Source: Sinorhizobium sp. RAC02 (GTDB lineage: Bacteria; Pseudomonadota; Alphaproteobacteria; Rhizobiales; Rhizobiaceae). From it: 64,000 nucleotides of DNA. Positions within the stretch are counted from its first letter, which is position 1. The number at the start of each line of letters is the position of its first letter. Where the stretch lies: the NCBI RefSeq assembly GCF_001713395.1, contig NZ_CP016450.1, positions 1 through 64,000 on the forward strand. Reading direction: 5' to 3'. A program made the position numbers and the translations under genes. Positions 9,001 to 17,102 of the stretch are shown here, one piece after another. Below the pieces are notes generated by a model that was not told the DNA's origin, searched no databases, and saw only the letters and a list, made by a program, of their open reading frames with translations.

Positions 9001-9481
9001 TGGCCTCTTCAACACGAACGGCGGGGGCGGCGGCTTCCTTGGCAACATCTTCGGCAGCCTCTTCGGTGGGGGGTTCAAATCCAACACGACCCTCGGCGAC
9101 TTCCTGACGAAGGGTTATTCCTCCGGCACGGCCAATACGGGCGGTGCGCGCGGAAAACCGGCCGGCGTCGTGCATGGGCAAGAGGCGGTCATTCCGTTGC
9201 CTTCCGGTGGCAAGGTGCCGGTGCAGCTTTCAGCGCCGAACCTCGCTCCCCTGCCGCTCCATGCCCCCGATCTCTCCGGCTATGGTCGGTCGTCGCCGGA
9301 AATCCGCTATGTTGAGGTGCCGTATGTCGCCGAGATGGCCGCAACCGACAACGGCGAGATGATCAGCCGCTTTCGCCGGATCAGCCAGGAGGAAATCGGC
9401 TCGGCGACGCCGCAGATCGTGGGCAAGTCGGTTGCCGCCGTGGGCAAGCGCGCCCGCTCCACGAAATCCTACCTGGGCTGA
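6080..9481 (+). CDS. Tape measure protein with internal lysozyme-like domain
   Basis: A 1133-aa protein that sets tail length and is ejected with the DNA. Residues about 60-280 match the tape-measure N-terminal domain (ALGVREVAQYADAWTKAKNAL...AEEFNSLIDGAPSLLEA). Hydrophobic segments lie near 290-390, followed by long charged coiled coil. Residues about 648-800 hold a transglycosylase-like domain with the likely catalytic Glu in VVGAESGGD and TGLGQFIESTW, suggesting local cell-wall opening during DNA entry. The C-terminus has a Gly-rich patch and the tape-measure end motif GVVHGQEAVIPL. AAAGGAAG precedes ATG 6080. Its length predicts a tail of roughly 170 nm at 1.5 angstrom per residue. Confidence 0.92.
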   Translation: MAITAEQLIFQLTAKVSGFENEISAAASIFDRAAAKIESGFLRMDRRIEQSSRANASNVKAMVTAITGALGVREVAQYADAWTKAKNALVSAKVPAQAQASTMERLFKQSQDYSVQLNSQVSLYGQVSRAAAGLTDNTDDVFRFTEAVAAGLKADGRSASEASGALLQLGQALRSPIIQAEEFNSLIDGAPSLLEAAANGIARFNGDLGALIAAAKGGDLASREFFEGVIKGSNELKARVGQSADTFEGAFVRIENALTRYIGQTDEGLSASQRLIAGLNAFADDFDNLADTALKLAAVISGALVGRAIGGMITTIPIAIVSVRLLMLASSGAASAASFMAANFGGATRAIAATTAASRAFKIAAVGLLAGPIGAILGGVVTTFVAFSDQIFTAGENTEAAAAKADRYAAALRRIEGAADGAGDAVEKSGKKFLQSEVRRLKEALKTDEEAYSAAADAVRKEVDAYLKSLQEAEAEYGDDPKFKAHVAGLKAIRAGLDGTADGADRAEQALAKLLNENDGEFQPLADALKLLIQDLKVYASLIAESTDGLKEMAAARQKLTGFRSESREEAQRARQAEAFLNEQKALELRTSREKEIASLAEKYMKEATEAAKASKNAGLAITKAEAEAKARETVSARETQEGFEGAVSGYVGRVVGAESGGDTAAKNPNSSATGLGQFIESTWLAMFKKHFPGEASGMTDAAILAMRTDAAKSRTLIEAYARENAAILQKAGISVNDAADEYKLQLAHFLGPQGAINVLKAAPGTLASAVLPAAAVKANPTILGGGRTVDDVIAYGQKRAGQTSSGTERIDARDNFAKRLEEQRAYIETLKEETGLRAGINPLVDDYGQKLSTLQAAQQLFADAQREGTDAGKELTSVQQLLKGDLSKLSPVAREQALAMRALAEETGTAEAAGNRLIESQADLKDRMAESSAFGKDVLGGFIRDLREGESATDALANALDKVADKLLDMALDGLFNTNGGGGGFLGNIFGSLFGGGFKSNTTLGDFLTKGYSSGTANTGGARGKPAGVVHGQEAVIPLPSGGKVPVQLSAPNLAPLPLHAPDLSGYGRSSPEIRYVEVPYVAEMAATDNGEMISRFRRISQEEIGSATPQIVGKSVAAVGKRARSTKSYLG

Positions 9482-9486
9482 TCATC

Positions 9487-10227
9487 ATGGTGAAAGTCTA
9501 TGCCTGGCCGCCGGTCGGCGTGATTGCACGCAACTGGACGATGGAGCTGCCAACCAGCCGGTCGAAAAGCATCATCACCGGACAGGAATATGTCAGCGCA
9601 TCGCAGCGCCGGCGCAAACTCGCCACGGTGGAAGTGTCCGGGCGCCGCCACTACGGCTCCGGCTATATGGAAGCGCTGTGGCGGCTTATGGATGGCGGCG
9701 TGCACCTCGTCTACATGACCTCCTGCCGCATTCCTTGGGGCAATGTCGATGTCTATACGAGCGTGCGAACGCGTAGGGAAGTCGAGTGGGAGGAGCCTCC
9801 GGCCATGATCGGCTGGACGTACCCCGGCGCCGATATCATCTGGTTTGCTCCCGTCGAGCTTCCGGCTGTCTATTCTGTCGTGCTCGGCGTGCCCACGCTG
9901 ACCGTCTCCAGCCTGCCACCAAACGCGCTCGTCGCACTGCCGGGCGAGTTCCTCACCATCCATGGTCCCGGTGGCGAGGAAGAAACCATCATGATCGCCA
10001 ATCCGGCGCGCTCTGACGCGTCGGGGGTGGCTGCGATCCGCCTCGTCAGCGTTCCGACGATCAGCGGCCCGGTGAGTATCGGCACGCAGGAGGTCGGTGT
10101 CTTCCGGCTGCAAACCGACTGGCCCCGGGCCATGCGCAGCGCGTCACAGGAAAGCTACACGCTCGAATTCCGCGAAGTCTTTGAAGACGAGACGGACGGC
10201 TTTGTCGGGGTCAATCCATGGATCTAG
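9487..10227 (+). CDS. Phage tail protein downstream of the tape measure
   Basis: A 246-aa protein (VKVYAWPPVGVIARNWTMEL...). By position it replaces the distal tail/hub proteins that follow the tape measure, the first protein of the tail tip complex. It is beta-rich, with aromatic-rich strands such as PPAMIGWTYPGADIIWFAPVEL and a C-terminal TLEFREVFEDETDGFVG typical of a beta-sandwich end. It overlaps the next gene by 10 bases. The exact family is not certain. Confidence 0.7.
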   Translation: MVKVYAWPPVGVIARNWTMELPTSRSKSIITGQEYVSASQRRRKLATVEVSGRRHYGSGYMEALWRLMDGGVHLVYMTSCRIPWGNVDVYTSVRTRREVEWEEPPAMIGWTYPGADIIWFAPVELPAVYSVVLGVPTLTVSSLPPNALVALPGEFLTIHGPGGEEETIMIANPARSDASGVAAIRLVSVPTISGPVSIGTQEVGVFRLQTDWPRAMRSASQESYTLEFREVFEDETDGFVGVNPWI

Positions 10228-10811
10228 TTCGCGGCGTCGATCCTGAAATGCTGGCGGCGATGGCTGGCCCGTTCTTCACCATTGGCTTTGCGTTCCTCGA
10301 CTGGCCCGACGCCCCGGTCTACGCACATAGCGGCGTCGGAACGATCGCGTGGGACGGACACGATTGGATCGGCGTCGGTATTTTGGGAAACATCGAGATC
10401 CCGCCAGAAACGGCCGGTGTTGCGGCTGTCGAAGCGATGCTGTCGCTTGCCGGCATGACAGCGGAAATCGAAGGCTATGCCGATGACGAGATCCGCAACA
10501 GGACGGTGGAAATATACCTAGGTGCCGTCGCAGCTCGGCCGGGCGATCCGGGCGGAACGACGCTGCGCGGCACGCCGGTCTCGCTTTTTTCAGGGGTGAT
10601 GGACGGCCTGTCCCTCCTGGCATCGCGTGGCGAAAAGGGTGTGACGCACGCGGCGCAGATACCGGTGGCGACCGGCCCGTCTGCCCGATCTGCGGCGACC
10701 ATCTACCATACCGACGAAGACCAGCGGAGCCGGCATCCGCTCGACACGGCCGGCCGGAACGTCATCCTCTCCTTTGCGCGGGCGCAAAAGACGACATGGC
10801 CGGAGACCTGA
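10218..10811 (+). CDS. Phage tail hub-type protein
   Basis: A 197-aa protein. The block FFTIGFAFLDWPDAPVYAHSGVGTIAWDGHDWIGVGIL and the ending YHTDEDQRSRHPLDTAGRNVILSFARAQKTTWPE are typical of tail-tip proteins that lie between the distal tail protein and the NlpC-like protein (positionally like the DUF2163 protein in gene transfer agents). It overlaps both neighbours (10 bases upstream, 16 bases downstream), so translation is coupled. Function is inferred from position and pattern. Confidence 0.7.
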   Translation: MDLVRGVDPEMLAAMAGPFFTIGFAFLDWPDAPVYAHSGVGTIAWDGHDWIGVGILGNIEIPPETAGVAAVEAMLSLAGMTAEIEGYADDEIRNRTVEIYLGAVAARPGDPGGTTLRGTPVSLFSGVMDGLSLLASRGEKGVTHAAQIPVATGPSARSAATIYHTDEDQRSRHPLDTAGRNVILSFARAQKTTWPET

Positions 10812-11209
10812 CCCCGGACGCCGTCATGGAGGCGGTGGAGCGCATCATGTCGGTGCGGTCGGAGTGGGGCTCTACGGATTGCTGCTTTGCCGCCTGCGAC
10901 GTGTTCGCGGATCTCCACGGCATAGATCCGATGGCACCCGTTCGCGGCAGCTACGTCGATGTCATCGGTGCGGCGCGGCTCCTCAAAAACTACGGCGGGT
11001 TTGCCTCCATGGCGGTGGCCCTTGCGGGGGCGGCCGGGCTGATCGTCAGCGACGGGCGGACAGGCGACATCGGGCTGTCCTCGGCCGGCGTGGGGATGGG
11101 CCCGGAGCGCCGTTGCCTGCTGATCTGCGCAAAGCCCGGTGTGTGGGCCGGAAAGACGGAACTTGGATATGGCATCATTCGAAATGCGGAAAGGTCTTGG
11201 CGTGCGTAG
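10796..11209 (+). CDS. NlpC/P60-like tail protein (DUF6950 type)
   Basis: A 137-aa protein with the N-terminal cysteine block EWGSTDCCFAACDVFADLHGIDP and RGSYVDVIGAARLL, the pattern of DUF6950, a compact NlpC/P60-related family found in tail tips. NlpC/P60 peptidases cut peptidoglycan stem peptides with a Cys nucleophile, here probably in DCC. A clear catalytic His context is not obvious, so the protein may be structural. It lies between hub and tail tip genes, the same place as the GTA peptidase. Confidence 0.75.
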   Translation: MAGDLTPDAVMEAVERIMSVRSEWGSTDCCFAACDVFADLHGIDPMAPVRGSYVDVIGAARLLKNYGGFASMAVALAGAAGLIVSDGRTGDIGLSSAGVGMGPERRCLLICAKPGVWAGKTELGYGIIRNAERSWRA

Positions 11210-13394
11210 GTTTCTGCTCGCATCCACCATCCTTTTCGGCATGGCAACGCCGGCCTATGCGGAGCTCACCACGCTCATCGTTGGAATCAGTACGTGGTTC
11301 ACGGCGACGTTCGGCGCAACGCTCGGCGGTATCCTGTTGAACCTCGGTGCGTCCTTGCTCCTGTCAACGGTGAGCGCTTTGCTGCGCGGGAAGCCGAAAC
11401 AGAGCGACGTGATCCGAGAACTTCAGCAGCCGACCAGCCTGCCGGTCTGGCGATTTGCCTATGGTTCCGGGTGGGCTCCGGGCACGCCGGCACCTGTGCG
11501 CGTGAAGGGCAAACACATCTACGCGTGCTACATCCTCAATTCCCGCCCGAGCGCCGGCCCGTTCACGGTGTTTTTCGACAAGCGAGAGGTGGAAGCGGCC
11601 GGCGATCCCTATGATTTCAGCGGCCCCGGCGCCACCGCGACGAACGACCCGTTCGCGGGCCATTGCTCCTACTGGATCGGCCGTGGGGACCAGACCACCG
11701 CGCCGGCGGCATTCGTGACGGATGCACCGGAGTACTTCAAGGACACGGATGCCTGGACTGGCCTTACTGTCATCTGGCTGAAACTTCATTCCGGCGGCAA
11801 CAAGGATCGTGTCGCGCGCTGGCCGGCAACGCCTCCGGAAGTCATGGTTGACGGTAACTGGTCGCTGCTCTGGGACCCTCGCGACCCGGCGCAAGATCCT
11901 GACGACCCGTCCACATGGGCTTTTTCGAAGAACCAGGCGCTCGCCACGCTCGACGCCCTCCGGAAAAACCCGTTGCGGCCCTACGATGTGCGCAACCTTT
12001 GGGTCGAAACCTTTGCCTGGGCAGCCGATGCGGCGGATGAGGCGGTTCCGGTCAAGGCCGGCGGCACGATCCCGCGGTATGAGGCGAACGGCATTCTGGT
12101 CTTCTCTGACGGGTCTGAGCTTGAGGACCAGGTGCAGCCGCTCGCCGATGCTGGCGCTTCGAGGTTTATGCGTGTCGGCGGCAAGTTGGGCTTGATCCCG
12201 GGTATCTGGAGCGAGCCCGTCGCCACCATCACCGACATGCTCGACGATCAGGATATGTCTTTCAATCGATATCGGCCATCGTCGGAACTCCTGACGGCTG
12301 TCACGGCGCGGTACATCTCGCCGTTGCGCGCTTATGAGGACGCCAGCACGCCGGTCTATACGATTGCCGGAGCACAGGCAGAAGACGGCGGGCCGGAGAA
12401 GCTCGGCACATTCGATCTGCGTTTCATCACAGATCATCGGCAGGGGCAGCGCGTGGCAAAAATCCTTGGGCTGCGCACCCGCATGCAACGGAGCCTCGGC
12501 GGTGCGCTTCCGCCATCGGCCTTCAATCTGGTTGCCGGCTCAACTGTCACGGTCGACTTGCCGGCGCCCTACCATCGTCGCAACGGCACCTACGAGGTCG
12601 AGGAAATCCACCCCGGCGCAGCGCCTGTCGGCGTCGAGGACGGTTCCGTCGCGCTCATGTGTCCGGCTTCGCTTCGGGAGACATCGCCGGCCGTCTATGC
12701 CTGGGATGCTGCGACGGAAGAGAAGGAAGTCGCGATCGAGGAATGGGAGCCGGAAGTCGGCGGCGTCAAGGTGCCGGGGGCTATCACGCTTCTCAGTGAT
12801 GCATCCACGGCCATCATTACCGGCGGCTCGACGTTGGCGCGCGTGCGCTTCAGCTTCCCTCCATCCTTGTCGTCCTCGGTCATATCGTATGAGTGGCAGT
12901 ATCGGAGGGATGCGGACCTCTGGCAAACCGGCGGATTGATAGATGCCGAAATGCTGGATGGCGGCGGCGATGTGTTCGGGTTTTTGTTGCCGGTCGTCGT
13001 CGGATCTAATTACACGATCCGGGTGAGGGCCGTTTCTCCGGTCGGCGCGTCGGAGTGGGTGGAATCCTCGCCGATCGTCGCTTCCGCTGGCCCGTACTCG
13101 GCAGGGCCGCCCACGCCTGTCAGCGCGATTGGCGGTTCTGGCCAGATCTCGGTGACGTTCAAGGCACCTAACGCCGTCAGCTACGACGCTATGGAGATAT
13201 GGGTCGCCACGGTCAACAACTCCGGCGCGGCCTCCCTATTGTTCGGGCCGATCTACGGTTCCGCAAATGCCACGGTGACGGAAATCCAGGCCGGTCTCGG
13301 CTCTGGCGTCACGCGCTACTACTTCGGCCGATCCATCGACAAGAACGGCAACGCATCGCCGTTCAGCGCCTCGGTCAGCGCCACCACCACCTAA
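11202..13394 (+). CDS. Tail tip / host-specificity protein (gpJ-like) with signal-like N-terminus
   Basis: A 730-aa protein from GTG 11202, chosen because AAAGG (11190-11194) lies 7 bases before it and the start overlaps the upstream stop; an ATG at 11169 would add 11 residues without a good ribosome site. Residues 1-20 (MRRFLLASTILFGMATPAYA) read like a cleavable signal peptide and residues about 25-65 are hydrophobic. Residues about 70-500 form the tip-protein body (VWRFAYGSGWAPGTPAPVRVKG, DVRNLWVETFAWAADAADE). From about 530 to the end two fibronectin-III-like modules follow. It probably contacts the receptor or holds the spike encoded next. Confidence 0.8.
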   Translation: MRRFLLASTILFGMATPAYAELTTLIVGISTWFTATFGATLGGILLNLGASLLLSTVSALLRGKPKQSDVIRELQQPTSLPVWRFAYGSGWAPGTPAPVRVKGKHIYACYILNSRPSAGPFTVFFDKREVEAAGDPYDFSGPGATATNDPFAGHCSYWIGRGDQTTAPAAFVTDAPEYFKDTDAWTGLTVIWLKLHSGGNKDRVARWPATPPEVMVDGNWSLLWDPRDPAQDPDDPSTWAFSKNQALATLDALRKNPLRPYDVRNLWVETFAWAADAADEAVPVKAGGTIPRYEANGILVFSDGSELEDQVQPLADAGASRFMRVGGKLGLIPGIWSEPVATITDMLDDQDMSFNRYRPSSELLTAVTARYISPLRAYEDASTPVYTIAGAQAEDGGPEKLGTFDLRFITDHRQGQRVAKILGLRTRMQRSLGGALPPSAFNLVAGSTVTVDLPAPYHRRNGTYEVEEIHPGAAPVGVEDGSVALMCPASLRETSPAVYAWDAATEEKEVAIEEWEPEVGGVKVPGAITLLSDASTAIITGGSTLARVRFSFPPSLSSSVISYEWQYRRDADLWQTGGLIDAEMLDGGGDVFGFLLPVVVGSNYTIRVRAVSPVGASEWVESSPIVASAGPYSAGPPTPVSAIGGSGQISVTFKAPNAVSYDAMEIWVATVNNSGAASLLFGPIYGSANATVTEIQAGLGSGVTRYYFGRSIDKNGNASPFSASVSATTT

Positions 13395-13431
13395 TCCCGC
13401 AAATCTAAAAATCCGAAAACTGGAGATAGCC

Positions 13432-15867
13432 ATGGCTCTCGCTCCTTATGTCCTCCCGGTGGAAGCCCGACCAGGAGGCAAACTGCTTGCGCGCAAAGAT
13501 CATCACGAGAATGCCGTCAACGAGAAGCTTTTCGCCCTTGAAGACGCTATTGACGCCGTCGCTGGGCAAAAGCCGGTCTTTACCCTTGACCTGGCAACCA
13601 CCGGAAATGTGACGCTCTCCGGCGAGCAGACGATCGATGGCACATTGACGTCGACGTCCACGGTGATGGTCGGTACGAACACTGACAAGAAGCAAAATGG
13701 TCCGTACATGACGGGTTCTGGGGCGTGGACCCGCCTTGCTGCCTACGATACCGGAGCGGAATTGTATGGGCAGGGCTTTTTCATCAAGTCCGGTGCGACC
13801 AAAGGTGGCCTGACATATGCCCTTCAAGGCACGGCCGTTCCTGTCGTGGGCGTCGACAATCTCGTCTTTGACGTTGTCGCCAAGCAGAACACGAGCAAAC
13901 CCGGCGCCCTCGATGCGCTGCGGGCCAAGGCGAACGCGCAGGCGACCGCCTCGTCGATGAACCTGACGACGGCGACCGGTGATCTTGTGCCGTGGACGGG
14001 GACGACAACGGTCAACAGCGTGACGCTCGGTGAATCGCTGCAGCGCCTCGTGATCGCGACGGACCCGTTCACCATCAATGTCAGCAGCACCCTGATCGGT
14101 GACAACGGCGGGCTGCCCGTGCAGGTGCGGCCGAACGACCTCCTGCACTTCACCGGCGATACCGGGTCGGTTGTCCGGTTCTCGCGCCTGGCGGCGGCGC
14201 GTGATGTTTTCGAAACGCTGGATCCGGTAACCCTCTTCGGCAACATGGATAGCGTCGGCCGTGCTGGCTTCGCCGTTCTTCGCCATGCCCGCGGCGGCTT
14301 TGTCATGGTCGGCGGACAGGCTTCCGTCCTTTCTCCGGAGGATCGTTCCGGCGAGAAGGTGGTCGCATGGGCCGGTGCAATCGACAAGTTCGGCCGGCCG
14401 GCGATCTGGCTCGACCATAGCGGCGGCATTCATACCAAAAGCGGGTCCATCTACCCGGGCGGTAGCTCCGGCGGCGGATCGTTTGACGAGAGCGAGATTG
14501 CGGCCTTCGACAGTTGGGCGCTGGCTCAGTCGGCGTTGGTGAAGGCAAACGGCAACCCCGGGCTCCAGCGCTTTGTCCCGGGCAAGGCGCATGTCGCGCT
14601 CTATGGCCAGTCGCTTTCCGCTGATGCCGTCGGCCATCCCTTGCGCCACACGACCGCGCTCTATGATGCGATGATGCTTGGGACCAGCATCTATTCGAGC
14701 AGCGCGGCGAGCGCCAGCTTCCTGCCGTTCGGCTCCACCGTGCTCAACACCTACGCCGGAACCGTGCTCAACAGCGCGGGCAACGCACTGCTCGACGCAA
14801 CACAGGTCGAGGCGCTGGACTGGATGGATGGTGCTTGCGGTTCCGACCAGGCGACGGGCTTTGCCGACTTCGCGAAATTCCTGTGGCTCCAGCGCCAGTC
14901 GATGGGTAGCGATGCCAGCCGGCGCTTCGTCATGACCTCGACGGGCCGGGGCGGGCGCAACATCGCCGAGCTGTCCAAGACCACGACGTTTTATGACAGG
15001 ACGGTCGACGCGGCGAGCAAGATCAAGGTGCTCGACGCCGCCTCCTACATGCTGGCGTTGCTCTGGACGCAGGGCGAGGCGAACGTCGGCGAGGGCACGA
15101 CGCAAGCGGCCTACTATGCCGCTGCGCGGCAGCTCTTCGACGACTTCGACGCCGATATCGCCACGGCCGTCTACGCGCAGGCCCGCAAGCCGGTCAAACT
15201 GCTGCACCAGACATCGAGCCGGTGGGTAACGGACGCCACCAACCAAGCTGTGCAGATGGCACAGTTGCAGCTCGGCGAGGACTTCGGCGACGTCGTGGTG
15301 GTCGGCCCGACCTACCACTATCCCAACAAGACCGAGGCGGACGGGCATCTCGACGCGAACGGCTACCTCTGGAAAGGGCTCGACCTCGCCAAGGTGCTCG
15401 ACCGCGTCATCTACCAGGGCGAGGGCTGGCAGCCGCTCAAGGTCATCAAGGCGGTTCGCCGCTCGAATGAAATCCTGCTGATGTACAACGTGCCTGCGCC
15501 GCCGCTGCAGTTCAAGGACGTGCTCGCCGGCTATGCGCTGACCAACTACGCCAACCGCGGCTTCAAGGTGACGGATGGCGGCGGCGCGACCGTCGGCATT
15601 TCCTCCGTCGCGATCGTCGGCGATGCCACCATCCGGATCACGCTGTCCTCGGTGCCCTCTGGCACGGCCAAGGTCTGGTACGCCAGCCAGACCACGGCAG
15701 GGCAGGGCAATGTCTTCGACAGCGACGCGACGCCGGCAATCTACAACTGGCTCTATTTGCCCTCGGCTGGCGACGACGCGGCGGTCAATGTCGCCTCCTA
15801 CGTCGACAAGCCCTTCCCCCTCAACAATGCAGCCTGCGTCCAGACGATTGACGCCGTCGTAGCCTAA
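13432..15867 (+). CDS. Tail spike/fibre with SGNH-type carbohydrate esterase domain
   Basis: An 811-aa protein. Residues 1 to about 360 are beta-rich and repetitive (TLDLATTGNVTLSGEQTIDGTLTST) and should anchor it to the tail tip. Residues about 375-665 carry SGNH-hydrolase blocks: LYGQSLS with Ser394, LLWTQGEAN (residues 543-551, sialate-O-acetylesterase-like WxQGE) and DGHLD with Asp637 and His639. A C-terminal beta domain follows (about 670-811). Such spikes remove O-acetyl groups from capsule or exopolysaccharide during adsorption. It follows the tip gene by 37 bases. Which polysaccharide it acts on cannot be read from sequence. Confidence 0.75.
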   Translation: MALAPYVLPVEARPGGKLLARKDHHENAVNEKLFALEDAIDAVAGQKPVFTLDLATTGNVTLSGEQTIDGTLTSTSTVMVGTNTDKKQNGPYMTGSGAWTRLAAYDTGAELYGQGFFIKSGATKGGLTYALQGTAVPVVGVDNLVFDVVAKQNTSKPGALDALRAKANAQATASSMNLTTATGDLVPWTGTTTVNSVTLGESLQRLVIATDPFTINVSSTLIGDNGGLPVQVRPNDLLHFTGDTGSVVRFSRLAAARDVFETLDPVTLFGNMDSVGRAGFAVLRHARGGFVMVGGQASVLSPEDRSGEKVVAWAGAIDKFGRPAIWLDHSGGIHTKSGSIYPGGSSGGGSFDESEIAAFDSWALAQSALVKANGNPGLQRFVPGKAHVALYGQSLSADAVGHPLRHTTALYDAMMLGTSIYSSSAASASFLPFGSTVLNTYAGTVLNSAGNALLDATQVEALDWMDGACGSDQATGFADFAKFLWLQRQSMGSDASRRFVMTSTGRGGRNIAELSKTTTFYDRTVDAASKIKVLDAASYMLALLWTQGEANVGEGTTQAAYYAAARQLFDDFDADIATAVYAQARKPVKLLHQTSSRWVTDATNQAVQMAQLQLGEDFGDVVVVGPTYHYPNKTEADGHLDANGYLWKGLDLAKVLDRVIYQGEGWQPLKVIKAVRRSNEILLMYNVPAPPLQFKDVLAGYALTNYANRGFKVTDGGGATVGISSVAIVGDATIRITLSSVPSGTAKVWYASQTTAGQGNVFDSDATPAIYNWLYLPSAGDDAAVNVASYVDKPFPLNNAACVQTIDAVVA

Positions 15868-15879
15868 AGGAGACCACCC

Positions 15880-16635
15880 ATGGCAAATCAAGGCGCCCTG
15901 ATCGGCCGCACGCTCGGGGCATCGTACGATGACAGCCCGACGATCTTCCCGGGCTTCAACAACGATTTCAGCGACGGGATGTACCTGTTTCAGGGCAACG
16001 AGGCGCAGGCGACACGCAACCGGGCGCCGGGCGGCGTGGGCACATCGCTCACGAAGGTCGGCGACGTCGTCTTCAACGGGGCCTACGTCTCCGGCGTGCC
16101 GATGTCGGCGTACTTCGAATCCCTGCATGCCGAGGTGGGAACCTACACGGCGTGGGGGATCATCGCATCCGACGATACATTCGTCGGAGGCACGCACCAG
16201 CCGGCAGCGTTCGGCAATTTCAACGGCTCCAGTGGATCGTCGATCTGGATCAACAACCACTCCTCTTTGCCCGCGCCGGCCGCCCGGTTGCGCAACAACA
16301 TGTATACGACAGGCGGCAACAACCAGGCGATCGTCAATGTCGTCGACATGACGAAGTGGACCTTTGTTGTTTCCAAGGTCTCTGCTGTTCTCTCCAGGAT
16401 CGAGGACAAAACGAACGGCTTTTTCGGCGACGCTACTTTGCCAACCGGTACGCGCGTCCTTGCCGCCCGGAACATGCGGTTCCTTTCCACCTACTCGCCA
16501 TCTCTCACCGGAACCATTAAGGCCGCCGCGCTGGGCTATCTTCCGAACCGCATACCGACGGACGCGGAAATCAATGGGCTCTATGCGCTGATGAAGGCCT
16601 ACATGGCTCAGCCCGGCATCGGCATCACCATCTAG
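15880..16635 (+). CDS. Phage tail-associated protein, lectin-like
   Basis: A 251-aa protein starting 12 bases after the spike gene, with AGGAG upstream. It is rich in Gly, Asn, Ser and aromatic residues (FNNDFSDGMYLFQGNEAQATRNRAPGGVG) and ends ALGYLPNRIPTDAEINGLYALMKAYMA, a pattern common at the end of concanavalin/LamG-like phage domains. It probably binds cell-surface carbohydrate together with the spike or acts as its accessory subunit. Function is inferred from order and composition. Confidence 0.6.
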   Translation: MANQGALIGRTLGASYDDSPTIFPGFNNDFSDGMYLFQGNEAQATRNRAPGGVGTSLTKVGDVVFNGAYVSGVPMSAYFESLHAEVGTYTAWGIIASDDTFVGGTHQPAAFGNFNGSSGSSIWINNHSSLPAPAARLRNNMYTTGGNNQAIVNVVDMTKWTFVVSKVSAVLSRIEDKTNGFFGDATLPTGTRVLAARNMRFLSTYSPSLTGTIKAAALGYLPNRIPTDAEINGLYALMKAYMAQPGIGITI

Positions 16636-16681
16636 GAAAACCACAATGGCAAACCGCAAGCGCATTAAGCTTGGGGTCGTG
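16633..16681 (+). repeat. 49-bp direct repeat, copy 1 (duplicated endolysin start)
   Basis: Identical at 45 of 49 positions to 17054-17102, which spans the ribosome site and first codons of the endolysin gene. This copy encodes a truncated MANRKRIKLGVV and then diverges, reaching a stop at 16694-16696. It is a vestigial start of the endolysin gene left of the small accessory insertion. Confidence 0.8.
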
Positions 16682-16848
16682 GCCAGTCATAAATGATTGA
16701 GACCGGGGAGCGCCTCGTGCACTCACCCGGTCCCTCTCACGGTCGTGTCAGTGGGCATGCACCAACCGCTCGCCTGTAACGCGTTACCCAATAATCAGTT
16801 CCACCACATGGACACTCCATGACAACGACCCTGCAGGTATAGGAGCGG

Positions 16849-16986
16849 CTAAAGTCCGAATAGCCCCGTCGCATAAAGAGCCAGCAAGGCGGGCAAAACA
16901 ACCGTCGCCAGTATCGCGGCAGCTCCAGTCAGCCACTTGATTGAATTCGCGCGTCGGGCGCGCTGCTCATCCCACTCATAGACCAT
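16849..16986 (-). CDS. Very small membrane protein (moron)
   Basis: A 45-aa protein on the minus strand inside the 372-bp segment bounded by the two endolysin-start repeats. GGGAGGTG lies just before the ATG at 16986, a strong ribosome site. Residues 1-20 are polar and basic (VYEWDEQRARRANSIKW); residues about 21-42 form one membrane helix (LTGAAAILATVVLPALLAL). The longer open frame upstream lacks a ribosome site. Function unknown. It is the only gene of this insertion and could be a superinfection-exclusion or holin-modulating peptide, but no evidence separates these. Confidence 0.6.
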   Translation of the reverse strand: MVYEWDEQRARRANSIKWLTGAAAILATVVLPALLALYATGLFGL

Positions 16987-17053
16987 TGGCACCTCCCACC
17001 TCTGCCTGAAATCAACCACAGGCCGCAGGGCGTGTCGAGTCGTCCGAAAGATA

Positions 17054-17102
17054 TAGGAAAACAACAATGGCAAACCGCAAGCGCACCACGCTTGGGGTCG
17101 TG
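17054..17102 (+). repeat. 49-bp direct repeat, copy 2 (functional endolysin start)
   Basis: Contains AGGAAAAC and the first 12 codons of the endolysin gene. Four mismatches separate it from copy 1 at 16633-16681. Confidence 0.8.

Noticed and set aside
6446..9181. Long minus-strand frames opposite the tape measure gene
   Set aside because: Shadow frames with no protein family features; the plus-strand tape measure is intact.
13405..16665. Very long open frame on the minus strand (1086 codons) opposite the spike genes
   Set aside because: It is the antisense shadow of two real genes in GC-rich DNA: Arg/Gly/Asp/His-rich with no family pattern, and it lacks a ribosome site.
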